Shown one piece after another: positions 36,729 to 47,500 of a DNA stretch of 51,301 nucleotides. Origin of the DNA: Aeromonas cavernicola (GTDB lineage: Bacteria > Pseudomonadota > Gammaproteobacteria > Enterobacterales > Aeromonadaceae). Where the stretch lies: assembly GCF_002795305.1 (NCBI RefSeq), contig NZ_PGGC01000001.1, positions 1-51,301 on the forward strand, read 5' to 3'. Position 1 is the first letter of the stretch, and the number at the start of each line of letters is the position of its first letter. The notes below the pieces were generated by a model. It was given only the letters and a program-made list of their open reading frames with translations. It made no database searches and was not told the origin of the DNA. A program made the translations under genes and the position numbers.

Positions 36729-37754
36729 ATGAAACTGGATGAAATCGCCGCCCTCGCTGGTGTCTCGCGCACCACGGCCAGCTACGTGATCAATGGCAAG
36801 GCCGACCAATACCGGATCAGCCAAGCCACCCGGGACAAGGTGATGGCCGTCGTCACCGCCCATAACTACCAGCCCGACAGCCGCGCCGCCTCCTTGCGCG
36901 GTGGCCAGACCAAAACCCTCGGCTTTATCCTGCCTGATCTTGAAAACGCCAGTTACGCCAAGCTCGCTAAGCGCCTTGAACAAGGGGCGCGAGCCCAAGG
37001 CTATCAGCTGCTGATCGTCTGTTCGGAAGATGAACCTGACACCGAAAAAGAGCTGGCCCAGATGCTGGCCAGCCGCCATGTGGATGCCCTGCTGGTGGCC
37101 AGCTGCCTGCCGCCCGAGGACCCCTTTTATCAACACCTCCACGGGCACGGCATACCGGTGTTGGCGGTGGATCGGGCCATGGCCCCCGACAAATTTGTCA
37201 CGGTGGCCAGTGAAAATCAGAAGGCCTGCCATGATCTCACCGCCTCTTTGCTCACCCCTGCTATCGCCCACATCGCGCTGATCACGGCTCTGCCAGCCCT
37301 GACCATCAGCCAAGAGCGCAAAGCGGGCTTTGCACAGGCCGTGGCTAACCACCCCGCCACCCGCTACCTGTGTGAAGGTCAGCACTTTTCTCGCGCCGAG
37401 GGGTATCAGCTGATCAAAACCTTGCACCAGCAATTGGGCCACCTGCCACACGCCTTGATCGCCACTTCCTACATCCTGATGGAAGGCGTGCTCGACTACC
37501 TGCTAGCGCAAACGCACGACCACGCTACCGAGGTGAGCCAGCTGGCAATGGCCACCTTCGGTGATGATCGGCTACTCGATTTTCTCCCGTTTGGCATCAA
37601 CTCCCTGCCCCAACAACATGACGCGCTGGCGCACCAAGCGCTGACCTTGGCGCTCAAGGCCATTACGGGCGACTATCAGTGTGGCTTGCATTATGTGAGC
37701 CGCACCCTCAAACGCCGGGTGCCAATTCAAAGCCCACCCCCCACCCAAGAGTAA
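36729..37754 (+). CDS. cra: Catabolite repressor/activator (FruR/Cra)
   Basis: The 341-residue LacI-family regulator begins MKLDEIAALAGVSRTTASYV, identical in pattern to E. coli Cra. Its LacI DNA-binding domain spans 1-60, and the effector domain includes LGFILPDLENASYAKLAKRL and FGDDRLLDFLP. It represses fruBKA in the absence of fructose-1-phosphate. A second ATG lies directly upstream; the ribosome site is weak either way. Adjacent location to fruB, not a distant locus as in E. coli, is typical of Vibrio and Aeromonas and suggests the local FruR role dominates. Confidence 0.92.
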   Translation: MKLDEIAALAGVSRTTASYVINGKADQYRISQATRDKVMAVVTAHNYQPDSRAASLRGGQTKTLGFILPDLENASYAKLAKRLEQGARAQGYQLLIVCSEDEPDTEKELAQMLASRHVDALLVASCLPPEDPFYQHLHGHGIPVLAVDRAMAPDKFVTVASENQKACHDLTASLLTPAIAHIALITALPALTISQERKAGFAQAVANHPATRYLCEGQHFSRAEGYQLIKTLHQQLGHLPHALIATSYILMEGVLDYLLAQTHDHATEVSQLAMATFGDDRLLDFLPFGINSLPQQHDALAHQALTLALKAITGDYQCGLHYVSRTLKRRVPIQSPPPTQE

Positions 37755-37847
37755 GGGTAAAAGAGGAGATGATGATGGCGTAATGGGTCATATCAGGGGG
37801 GCTGAGCTTGGCATCATTCGACTGATAGATTGGCGCCAATTGCACGC

Positions 37848-38816
37848 TTATTCAGCCAGCAACCATGGCTGCCAATCGGGGGCGAGCACTAACGACTCCT
37901 GCTCTAGCCAACGCCCAGAGCCCGCAAGCACATTCAGAACGTCGAGCCAAACGGGTGTCTTGCCTGACTCTTGTCGCCACCCAATCTTGCCTCTCCCCTC
38001 CTCACCTTGTGTCACAACAGGCATCCCGTAAGGAGCAACGTAGCGTGCTACCTGCTTAGGCAGCCAGAGATAAGGCGGGAGAGCCAAAGAGGCCGCTAGC
38101 TCCAGCGCAATATCAATCCCCCGTTGACCGAGATCGCCAAAATGGGCCCACCGCACGCCGGCCGGCAACAATGGGATCACTCTTTTAGCCAGCGACGTAT
38201 TACGACCGGGCGTGTATAACAGCAGCTGCTCTGCCTGCAATGGGTAATCAATAAATGCCCCTTTGTTCTCGACTGTGATGACCCAGCTTCCTTGCCAATC
38301 AATCGCCCGAAGACGATTCATCGCCCGCTCTGGTAGCATCACCTCTCCCAATAACCGCTGACCCAGTGTCATGTCATGTACGTCCCCCTGCTCATCCACC
38401 AAGCGAAGGGGATGAAGGGTGCGCAAGCGGATCACTTCATCTTGCGTTAACGCAATCTCACAGGAGCCGGGCTTATCCTCCTTCTGCCCCCGCTTACTAT
38501 CGCCATACCAAAGCGCATTAAACGTGGCTTGATTGAGCTCGGCAGGTAAAGTGACGCCCAGGGCTTGTAACTGTGCCTGTTTATTGGCTTGCGCAGGCAC
38601 CACAAGGGCTAACTGTTGCGTGATATAGGTCGTACCTTCAGGTGTCAGTCGATAACGTGCACTACGCCCCACCGGCCTAACCCCATCAACAGCTTGCAGC
38701 AGGACGAGTAACTCTCGGCTATACGCACTCTCCAAAAGCACCCCATTACTGCTCTGTTCATCCAGTAAACGGGTACACAATCGTTGTATTCGTTGATCAT
38801 CGAATAGTGATCCCAT
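37848..38816 (-). CDS. JetD-like (DUF2220) Toprim-fold protein, orphan
   Basis: The 322-residue protein has an N-terminal winged-helix-like region (about 1-130). The C-terminal half resembles the Toprim domain of Wadjet JetD: VENKGAF with Glu183, then HFGDLGQRGIDIALEL with Asp228. JetD-type Toprim domains usually read GDxDxxG; here the second Asp is Gly230, so metal-dependent DNA cleavage may be altered. JetA, JetB and JetC genes are absent nearby. It is the first gene of an accessory island after cra and is followed by an IS5-type remnant. A topoisomerase VI-A/Spo11-like repair role or a defence role are both possible. The family call is by motif recognition. Confidence 0.6.
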   Translation of the reverse strand: MGSLFDDQRIQRLCTRLLDEQSSNGVLLESAYSRELLVLLQAVDGVRPVGRSARYRLTPEGTTYITQQLALVVPAQANKQAQLQALGVTLPAELNQATFNALWYGDSKRGQKEDKPGSCEIALTQDEVIRLRTLHPLRLVDEQGDVHDMTLGQRLLGEVMLPERAMNRLRAIDWQGSWVITVENKGAFIDYPLQAEQLLLYTPGRNTSLAKRVIPLLPAGVRWAHFGDLGQRGIDIALELAASLALPPYLWLPKQVARYVAPYGMPVVTQGEEGRGKIGWRQESGKTPVWLDVLNVLAGSGRWLEQESLVLAPDWQPWLLAE

Positions 38817-38870
38817 AACCCCTCCTAAGTCCCAAACGCAATCTATTCGCTAGGGGCTGAGTCATAAGCG

Positions 38871-39210
38871 CTATCCCAACATGCATGTGCAACGGATCCG
38901 CACTGCGGCCACAAATGAACTTGTGTTTTTGGCATATCTTGTCGCTATTCCTTGCCATTGTTTCAGATGAAGGAAGGCGTTTTCCACCAGATGCTTGGCC
39001 TTGTCTGGTTCCAAGTTATGCTCTCGCGACTCCCTACGATGACGTTTAGAAGGGATGACAGGCTTCATTTCCTTGGCGCGCACAACCTCTATCAACGCAT
39101 TTGTATCATATCCCCTACCTGCCAATAGTTACGCAGCCTCCACGCCCGTCATCAAGGGGGCCCCTGCGTACAATCAGCAGTCGTCCCTGAAGTCAGGATG
39201 CATTTTATTG
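38871..39210 (-). mobile_element. IS5-family transposase remnant (C-terminal part, with stop)
   Basis: On the minus strand, GRGYDTNALIEVVRA, PVIPSKRHRR and HLVENAFLHLKQWQGIATRY match the DDE C-terminal half of IS5-group transposases. An in-frame TAA interrupts the frame just before LLAGRGYD, and the N-terminal half is missing. Together with its flanks this fills the 533-bp gap between the JetD-like gene and the Ig-repeat gene; nothing else is visible in it. Confidence 0.75.
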
Positions 39211-39349
39211 GCATTCCCGATGACCTAACTTATCCCTTTGCTGACTACGATTACCAGATTCATAGTAAACGGACCTACTCGTAACTTTCTTTCACCTACA
39301 ATTATCAACGTCAGCGTATGGGTTTGTTACGAAAAGGGTTGGAGGGTGT

Positions 39350-42300
39350 ATGAGCATATATAGAGTGCTCTTGGTGATTGGTTTTCTCTTGCTTGCTTTT
39401 GGTTGCAGCAAAAAAGATAACGATAGTCTTCCCCTTCCTGAGCCAAGCGTAGAGATAGTCGCGCTGCAGGTTACGCCGCCCACCAAACTATTGCCTGCAG
39501 GGCTATCAAGCCAGTTCAACGCATCGATACTCATGAGTAATAACAGTGTGCTGGATGTGACTCATTCTCCATCGGTGTTATGGACGAGTAGTAACCCGAA
39601 CGTTGCATCTGTGGATACGTTCGGTGTGGTGAGTGCCCTAACACCAGGGGAGGCCGTGATCATGGCTTCCGTTAAAAATACGGCAGGTCTCAACATTGCG
39701 GGTAGTGCCAAACTCACTGTAACCAGCGCGATTGTCACCGCATTACAAGTTACGTCCGCGTTGAATCACGTACCGCAAGGGTTAACGAGAGGGTTTACCG
39801 CGACCGCATTTTTATCTGATGGTCGGGCATTGGATGTAACTCACAATAAAGAAATAACATGGAGCAGTAGTAATGATGCGATTGCGCGTATCAACAATGA
39901 CGCAATTGCAGCAGGGGTGGCTCCTGGCAATGTTTTGATTACTGCAGCGGGCACCGCGAATGGCCAGTCATTTTTCGGGACTGCAACCTTAATAGTGACC
40001 ACTGCTATTGTGACTCAGCTTCAGGTTACTCCCTCGGTATCATCCATTCCTGTAGGCCTATCGGAACAGTTACGAGCTCAAGCAACCCTCTCTGATGGCC
40101 GAGTCATCGATGTGACAGCTGACCCAGCGCTCACTTGGAGCAGTAGCGCTATCAACATTGCGTCTATCAGTAATCGTGAAGCAGATAAAGGTACGCTGAC
40201 GGGCGGAATACCTGGTTCTGTGATCGTGACAGCGTCAGGGTCCGCCAATGGCCAGACGTTTAGCGCAACGGCCAAAGTAACCATTACTCCCGCGATAGTG
40301 ACTGTGCTGCAGCTCACCCCTGTCGCTTCCTCTATACCTGTAGGGCTTTCGGAGCAATTAGTGGCTCAAGCTACCCTTTCTGATGGGCGAGTATTAGATG
40401 TCACGTTAGATGATGCCCTGAGTTGGAGTAGCAGTAATACGCAAGTGGCTACGATCACCAGTCATGGGGCAAAAAAAGGCCAACTTACTGGGGTAACTCC
40501 TGGCACGGTGACGATCACTGCAGCCGGTGTTGCGAATGGCCAAACATTCAAAGCGACAGTAGAAGTAACAGTAACTAATGCGGTGGTCATGAGGTTACAG
40601 GTTAATCCTGTAGTGTCATCTGTACCTGTCGGCTTATCTGAACAACTGCTTGCCGAAGCGATTCTCTCTGATGGCCGTGTACTGGATGTGACCAACGATG
40701 ATGCACTTAGCTGGAGTATTGATGACCCAACAACCGCGACCATCCTGAGTAGTGGTGCAGATAAAGGAACACTTGTTGGCGTCAAACCAGGAGTGGTCAC
40801 TGTGACGGCGTTTGGCGATGCAAATGGTCAGACTTTCACGACAGACGTTCAAGTCACGATAACAGGTGCGATTGTTACTCAACTGCAAGTAACGCCTGCT
40901 ATATCAACACTCCCTGCGGGGCTGTCGGAACAAATGCAAGCTCAAGTGACGCTATCTGATGGCAAAGTGGTTACTGTAACAACAGATGAGGCATTGAGTT
41001 GGAGCAGCAGTGATCCACAAATTGCTAGCATCCTAAGTAATGGGGTTGATAAAGGTAAAGTAATGGGGGTGAAACCAGGAGTTGTCACTGTAAAAGCATT
41101 ACTTGATGCTAATGGCCAGATAGTTAGCTCGACTGCTCAAGTGACAATCACTGAGGCGGTTATCACTCAATTACAAGTATCACCCGTAATATCTTCATTA
41201 CCCGCCGGTCTATCTGAACAATTGCAAGCTCAGGCAACCTTGTCGGATGGTAGGGTCATCAATGTTACGACTGATTCTGCTCTTAATTGGAGTAGTAGTG
41301 ATCCCCTTATTGCTACTGTGTTGAGCAGTGGGGGGGAGATAGGAAAGGTGAGTGGGATCAGCCCTGGTAGGGTGATAATCACTGCATTTATTAATGCCAA
41401 TGATCAATTATTTACAGCGACAGCCCAGATCTCGGTCACAGAGGCAATTATCACTCAACTACAAGTGACCCCGGCTATCTCATTACTGCCAGTAGGCCTA
41501 TCGGAGTTACTTCGTGCGCAGGCAACATTCTCAAATGGTGAGGTGTTGGACGTGACAGCAGATACTGCATTGAGTTGGAGCAGTAGTAATTCACAAGTTG
41601 CGACCATCCTCAGTCATGGTACAGAAAAGGGAAAAGTGAGTGGTGTCAAAACAGGTAGTGTCATCATAACCGCATTTATTGATGCCAATGGCCAAACACT
41701 CACTGCAACTGCTCAAGTCACTATTACTGAAGCTGTTATCACGCAATTGCAGATAACTCCAGCTGTTTCATCACTGCCAGCTGGCTTATCCGAGTTTTTG
41801 CAGGCTCAAGCTACCTTTTCCGATGGTAACGTATTAGATGTAACCACTGATTCGGCCTTAAGCTGGAGCAGCAGTAATTCGCTGATAGCGACCATTCTGA
41901 GTAGTGGCGCTGAGAAAGGGAAAGTGACGGGAGTGATACCAGGTAGCGTTACTGTAGCGGCATTGATTGATGCTAATGGTAAGACGTTTACTGCCACGGC
42001 ACAGGTAACGATTACTCCGGCCATTGTCACCAAATTACAAGTCACCCCGACAGTATCATCGTTACCCGCAGGATTATCGGAATATCTGTTAGCTCAAGCA
42101 ACCCTCTCCGACGGCAGGGCCATCGATGTGACGAAGGACGACTCATTACATTGGAGTAGCAGTCAGCCACAAATCGCGACAGTGTTGAGTAGTGGCGTGG
42201 ATAAAGGAAAAGTGAATGCTGTTAAGTCTGGCGGCTCAATTATTACCGCTTTTCTTGATGTAAATGGCCAAACGTTCAGTGCTACTGCTCAGATAACGAT

Positions 42301-43867
42301 TACCGAAGCTATCATTACTGCACTGCATATTATTCCTGCTGCTTCATCACTCCCCACAGGATTGACAGAACAGCTACAAGGCCAAGCTACTTTTTCTGAT
42401 GGTCGAGTAATTAACATTACCACTGACGATGCGTTTAGTTGGAGTAGTAGTGACTCACAAATAGCTACAATGATCAGTAGTGGGCCAGATAAAGGAAAAG
42501 TGACAGGTATTACCCCAGGTGTAGTAACCATTACCTTGGCTGGTAATGTAAATGGCCAAGTGTTAAATACCACTGCGCGAGTCACCATTACTAACTCGGT
42601 TGTGACATTACTACAGGTAATACCAGATATATCATCTATACCCGCCGGTTTATCAGAACCGTTACAAGCACAAGCGATATTCTCGGATAACACTGTTTTG
42701 GATGTCACTACTGACTCTGCATTGAGTTGGAGCAGTAGCGACCCGTCAGTTGCAACAGTTCAAAATAGTGGGGTAGATAAGGGTAGAGTCACGGGAATAA
42801 GCCCAGGGGGGGTAACCATTACCGCTATCGGAAACGCAAATGGAAAGACTTTTATTGGCACCGCTGACGTAATAGTGACAGGCGCATTAGTCACTGGACT
42901 TACCATTACACCAGCTACTATCACTATACCTGTCGGCTTATCAGATCAGCTACAAGCCCATGCTACATTTACCGACGGCCGTATATTAGATGTTACAAAT
43001 GAGGCAGTTTTAAGCTGGAGTAGTAGTGATCCTAACATCGCCACTATTGTCAGTAGTGGTAGTGATAAAGGGAAAGTAACAGGAATTACTCCCGGGGTTG
43101 TCACTATTACAGCAGCAGGCAACAATAATGGACAAACATTTACTGCCACCTCTGTTATTACGGTCACCGATCCAGTATTAAAAAGCATTGTACTTAGTGT
43201 GCCAAATATAAATATAACCGAATATTTTGGTGAGCAAGTATACGCTCAAGCTATATATAGTGATGGCAGTTTTCATGATATCACTAATGATGGAATATGG
43301 TTTGGTACATCAGATGTTAGTGTGGTCAATGGCTTGGTGACGGCTGATAACTTTGTTGAAAATAATATTGGTTCGGTTTGGGTTGAATATGGTGGTATAA
43401 AATCACCAGATGTAACATATACAATGGTAAAAGCATTAACTAGTGTAGTGATTGGCCGTGAAACGGCCTATTCAAATGTTATCTCAGCATCTACCTACTC
43501 AAGGATTAGGTTCCAAGGGTCTGCTGTTGTAGATGGTATTTATGATGCTATAGGTGGTAGTTTATTAGCAGGGGGAACTGGAGGAGGGCAATCAGCGGGC
43601 GACTTAGCACTATATGCGGACCAAATGTCTATAGCTAATGTCATTTTCATTGAGGGTATTGCAGGCACGGCGTGGACCGGGAGTGGGGGGGTGCCTATGC
43701 TACAAATGCTGAAATGGCGAGAGGATATTGACAAAACAGTGGGTAAATTTTCTACAGGAACCAGTACTAGTTTTAGTATTAGTGACTCAATTTATGGAAT
43801 TATTGTTTATTCATCGGCAGGAAATTTACCTCGATATGTTTCAGGGATTAGATTTATTTACAAATAA
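39350..43867 (+). CDS. Large lipoprotein with 13-14 bacterial Ig-like (Big_2) repeats
   Basis: The 1505-residue surface-type protein has a lipoprotein signal with Cys19 (LLLAFGC-SKKD). About 13 Ig-like repeats of about 97 residues follow. Each opens with a variant of AIVTQLQVTPAISSLPAGLS and contains a variant of LSDGRVLDVT and LSWSSSDPQIATI. A fourteenth divergent repeat starts at PVLKSIVLS, and a distinct C-terminal domain of about 140 residues (from IGRETAYSN) has a beta-rich, glycine-rich look. Such proteins are anchored adhesins or biofilm-matrix factors. The +2 residue is Ser, favouring outer-membrane sorting. GGAGG precedes the ATG. It is more AT-rich than the core genes and flanked by IS5-type remnants, so transfer is likely. 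Confidence 0.8.
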   Translation: MSIYRVLLVIGFLLLAFGCSKKDNDSLPLPEPSVEIVALQVTPPTKLLPAGLSSQFNASILMSNNSVLDVTHSPSVLWTSSNPNVASVDTFGVVSALTPGEAVIMASVKNTAGLNIAGSAKLTVTSAIVTALQVTSALNHVPQGLTRGFTATAFLSDGRALDVTHNKEITWSSSNDAIARINNDAIAAGVAPGNVLITAAGTANGQSFFGTATLIVTTAIVTQLQVTPSVSSIPVGLSEQLRAQATLSDGRVIDVTADPALTWSSSAINIASISNREADKGTLTGGIPGSVIVTASGSANGQTFSATAKVTITPAIVTVLQLTPVASSIPVGLSEQLVAQATLSDGRVLDVTLDDALSWSSSNTQVATITSHGAKKGQLTGVTPGTVTITAAGVANGQTFKATVEVTVTNAVVMRLQVNPVVSSVPVGLSEQLLAEAILSDGRVLDVTNDDALSWSIDDPTTATILSSGADKGTLVGVKPGVVTVTAFGDANGQTFTTDVQVTITGAIVTQLQVTPAISTLPAGLSEQMQAQVTLSDGKVVTVTTDEALSWSSSDPQIASILSNGVDKGKVMGVKPGVVTVKALLDANGQIVSSTAQVTITEAVITQLQVSPVISSLPAGLSEQLQAQATLSDGRVINVTTDSALNWSSSDPLIATVLSSGGEIGKVSGISPGRVIITAFINANDQLFTATAQISVTEAIITQLQVTPAISLLPVGLSELLRAQATFSNGEVLDVTADTALSWSSSNSQVATILSHGTEKGKVSGVKTGSVIITAFIDANGQTLTATAQVTITEAVITQLQITPAVSSLPAGLSEFLQAQATFSDGNVLDVTTDSALSWSSSNSLIATILSSGAEKGKVTGVIPGSVTVAALIDANGKTFTATAQVTITPAIVTKLQVTPTVSSLPAGLSEYLLAQATLSDGRAIDVTKDDSLHWSSSQPQIATVLSSGVDKGKVNAVKSGGSIITAFLDVNGQTFSATAQITITEAIITALHIIPAASSLPTGLTEQLQGQATFSDGRVINITTDDAFSWSSSDSQIATMISSGPDKGKVTGITPGVVTITLAGNVNGQVLNTTARVTITNSVVTLLQVIPDISSIPAGLSEPLQAQAIFSDNTVLDVTTDSALSWSSSDPSVATVQNSGVDKGRVTGISPGGVTITAIGNANGKTFIGTADVIVTGALVTGLTITPATITIPVGLSDQLQAHATFTDGRILDVTNEAVLSWSSSDPNIATIVSSGSDKGKVTGITPGVVTITAAGNNNGQTFTATSVITVTDPVLKSIVLSVPNINITEYFGEQVYAQAIYSDGSFHDITNDGIWFGTSDVSVVNGLVTADNFVENNIGSVWVEYGGIKSPDVTYTMVKALTSVVIGRETAYSNVISASTYSRIRFQGSAVVDGIYDAIGGSLLAGGTGGGQSAGDLALYADQMSIANVIFIEGIAGTAWTGSGGVPMLQMLKWREDIDKTVGKFSTGTSTSFSISDSIYGIIVYSSAGNLPRYVSGIRFIYK

Positions 43868-43919
43868 CGTGTGCGAATTCAGATAACAAGGGCGGACTCA
43901 AATCATAAGTGCAACCATA

Positions 43920-43952
43920 ATGAAGGTGCGAACAATTTGTTCGCGCCTTCAT
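43920..43952 (+). terminator. Hairpin after the Ig-repeat gene
   Basis: ATGAAGGTGCGAACA and TGTTCGCGCCTTCAT pair over 15 positions with one wobble around an ATT loop, about 50 bp past the stop. The T-tract is poor. It is probably the terminator. Confidence 0.6.
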
Positions 43953-44089
43953 CATAAGCAACCGGCTCCCGTTTAAAGTTTTCGGTGATGCCTGGCGTTG
44001 CGTCCCAAATCACTGTGTGTAAATGAAACTAACTGAGGAAGCAGTGATCTGATCACTACCATCCCCCTTCAAGTCTGCGTCATGGGCAC

Positions 44090-44450
44090 ATCGCTCATAG
44101 CTTCACCCCATCACTAACTGGACTCAATACAACAAGTCTTTGATTAACGCGGATCTCGCCTCGCAAGAACGCAGGGCTAGGAACAAGGGGCCCCCACCCC
44201 AATAAATGAGGAGGGGTACTGGTGATGCGAAAGGATGCTCTGGCGCATAGGCAGAAGATATCGGGATACCAGCGTCGCTCTCTGGCAAAACGGCCATGTA
44301 TCGGTTCAAGCTGCTGCTGGCGGGGAAAATCAGTTCAAAAAACATCCGTGATCTCGCCCTGCTTGGTCTGCCTGTTAGAAAGCCCCGAGTGTAGCAGGCA
44401 CTTGGGGCTGGGGATGTTGTGACTTAATGGCTGGTTTGGAAAACAACGCC
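44090..44450 (+). mobile_element. IS5-type (IS903-like) element remnant, internally deleted
   Basis: A short N-terminal segment (PITNWTQYNKSLINADL) and, after a deletion, a C-terminal segment (SGYQRRSLAK, then MYRFKLLLAGK in a shifted frame) resemble the two ends of an IS5-family transposase. One missing base near 44290 breaks the frame. The element ends in GGAAAACAACGCC, which matches the scar at 1684-1713 at 25 of 30 positions. The gene-free stretch 43868-44512 holds this remnant and the hairpin only. Confidence 0.6.
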
Positions 44451-44512
44451 ACTTTTTCACAACGATAAAACTCACTATTAGCCAACTTATATCTACGTAA
44501 TAACATGAATTA

Positions 44513-47500
44513 TCAGTTCAGATGCTTTTGTTGCTCGGTAGGCAGTCGCGGGAAAAGCGTCAATATATGAACTGCAATCGACACAGCACCGCCCATTTTT
44601 TCCTCAACCCGCTTGGCTTCTTCTAGTAATAATTCGCGCAAACCTTCTATACCTATCTTTTCCCCTGAATCTGGATGTTGCCAAGTTCGATCCTCTTTCA
44701 GGGTTATTAGCAAGGCTCCTGAGCGACGAGTTGCTACTGATAGATATTTTGTTACCAGTTGATCTTCAATCGTGTTAAGAAAATCACGTACTGAACGGTT
44801 ATCGCCAAGCTTTAGCTCAATTACGCTTTCGTAGTCAGAGGCGGTGGAGCGCAGCCGAATATCCGTCTCCTTTTCTTCAGCAGTGACCGCTTCTTGATCG
44901 ACCGTGTAAAGACCATTGGCTAAATTCTTTAACTCTCTGGCTATTGCACGCCGCATGATCCGCTCTTGGCCTATTTTTTCCCATTCCTCTCTTGGCGAAA
45001 CATCACTCTTTAATAACTCATCCAAATCGGCCAAGCGATTACAAAGCAAGCTGAACATAGCTCCATTGGTTGTCAGTGGTACTTCACATTTCTTTTCAAA
45101 CTCACGACACTGTTGCTCATTTAAAATCGCAGAATCCATCTCTTGAGCCCATGCCTCCTGCGCTAATGCCAAAATTCTATCTTTGAAATGAGCAAATAGG
45201 GGATCAATGGCCATCTCATTTTTCACTTGCCATCCCTCTTCACCTTGTGACGCCAGTAGTGCCGTCAGAATTGCGTTACGTGCATATTCGGCATTGTCAC
45301 GCATATTGGGTGTATAACAACCTTCATGCTCAGCATCATCCTGTGGTCGTATATGTTGGTAAGCCAAACGGGTAAGTTTGAGCAATATGCTAGGCGTAAA
45401 ATCATTATTTCTGACATTAATACCATCATGACGCTCATTAAATAAGGTTATAAACCATATAGCGGCCTTACTTAATGGTTCAGGTTTAATATCTCGTAAT
45501 TTTTCTGCAAGTGTATCAACTCCTAACTCAGGATTTATCCGAATCAAAGTGGATAACCAGAGCAGCATCACCGGCTCAGTCAGATCGAGAGTTAAATATT
45601 CCTGAGCCATACAACATAATTGGACTCTATGATCACTATGACCATGTTTTAAAACCAATCCAATCACACGAGAGTATCGAGATATAAACGCGGATGTTCG
45701 TGATTCATCATCGACTATAGAATTAATCTCACTCAAACTTTCACCCAACCATGCAACAAGGTGAGGTATAAATAATCCTGTCACTGCACTAGCAGCATTT
45801 TTAAGATGCTCTAACAACATCGAGTGATGATGTTCATCAGTAAAGTTAGAAAGAATCCACTCAAGCTCTTTCCCAAAAACGTCACTGACAGCAGATGGAT
45901 GACACCTCACCAAGTCATTAATCCAATAAGGTAATGTACTCCGTTCAAGTAACGAATAACGTGCGGCTCGCCTCGCATCTTCTTCAGTCAGCTGGCTAGC
46001 CCAATCAGAATCTTCCGCTTCTGCATAGAGTCCCGCCAAACCGAGTCGCCATGTATCTAGATCTGTGTTTTGCGGATCTGCGGACCTCTCACAAATAAGT
46101 AGTGGGCACTGCTCTCGCCAAGCTGCCATAAACAGCGTGCGTATCCGATCTGTGATGGTTTTACTAAACTGAGACTCAAGAAAGGGGCGATTCCAACCAG
46201 ATAAATTATTGCCATCTACGGTGCTGGACATGGCTTGAAATAGATCCCACACTAAATTTTTACCGTGATTATCTGCGAACGCTTTATCAGGTGACTCAGA
46301 TATTGCTCGATGTAACGCTATCCAACTCTCACGTTTCTCTGCTTCTTCTATTTCTGCTTTTTCTCGTTGTTCCTTTTCTTGACGTTGATATTCTTTCTGC
46401 TCTTTCTCAAAATCAGAGGGCTCTATTTCTTCAGCGAGTAATAAGCGTAACTCTGGTTGATCGGCAACCAACTCTCGCAAATCCGTCACTGATACCCCTA
46501 ATTTCCTGAGTGCTATATGCATCAGCATTTGACGTTCAACAAGTGGCTTATTTTTATCTTGCAGATCATTAACTAGCCACTCCTTATCCTGTGGTAATGT
46601 GAATTGAATCAGCGAGTCATAGGGAATAATTTCACCTATTCGCGTCAATGTATCCTCTGTCGGATGCAGGGATTGCACAATATGATTGATTGCCCAAAAT
46701 GCCTGCTTTCTACGCTGACTATCAAATTTATTGATACGTTGCGCCAATTCCTTATAAATTTTGTCATCATCGTATTCACGCTGGCGCAGATGCAACGCAA
46801 GCACACTGGCATGGATCCAAGGTTGGGTGCACTGATGATCGAGCCCACGAATAGAGACCGCAGCTAATATGCTACGTAGATACTGGCGAGGTGACACTAT
46901 ATGTGGCCACTGATCTTGCGGCATTTGCAACCCATCCGAGATGAGGGTAACTAATTGATCCCGCAGTTCCTCTAGCTGTGACAAAACAAGGGGAGCATGT
47001 TTGATTAGCGATGGAAATTGCCTAATCAATTTTCCAACTGATTGTGTTTTCCATGGCCGCCATCCTAATGCTTGGCAGAATTGCGCCACCGAGAGATGAG
47101 CAGGGAAAAGATCCATAATCGCGGCGCACACTAACTTATCCGGCCAGTCGGGAGGTTGGGATACCATCACAGCAGCTACTGTTGGCAATCTAGGGTCATT
47201 GACCGCAATCAAAGCTCGAATAGCATATAAGCGTGCAACTTCTTCCATCCCTACGTTATTAGCAACCGAATGGGCAAGTTCGGCACAGCCTTTTATCCCC
47301 CCGCACTCAATTAACCTCAGCAATAGATCCCGCACGTCTGGATTATCGATACCCTGCTGCCACAGCTGATTAATCTCATCAGCCAATTCAGGCGTTGCAA
47401 AGCGTTTAATTTGAATAGAGGGCGTGTGTAAACCACGCCATCCTCCTTTTCCATAGCGCTGAACATAGGCCCTAAGCGCTTGTTGACGCTGTGCAAGGGT

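Noticed and set aside
37848-38816. A complete Wadjet (JetABCD) system
   Set aside because: Only a JetD-like protein is present; no MukB/E/F-like genes lie within the window.
39350-43867. DNA repeats of about 291 bp considered as a CRISPR or satellite array
   Set aside because: The periodicity is that of protein Ig domains in one continuous frame. Repeat DNA is diverged and there are no short identical repeats with unique spacers.
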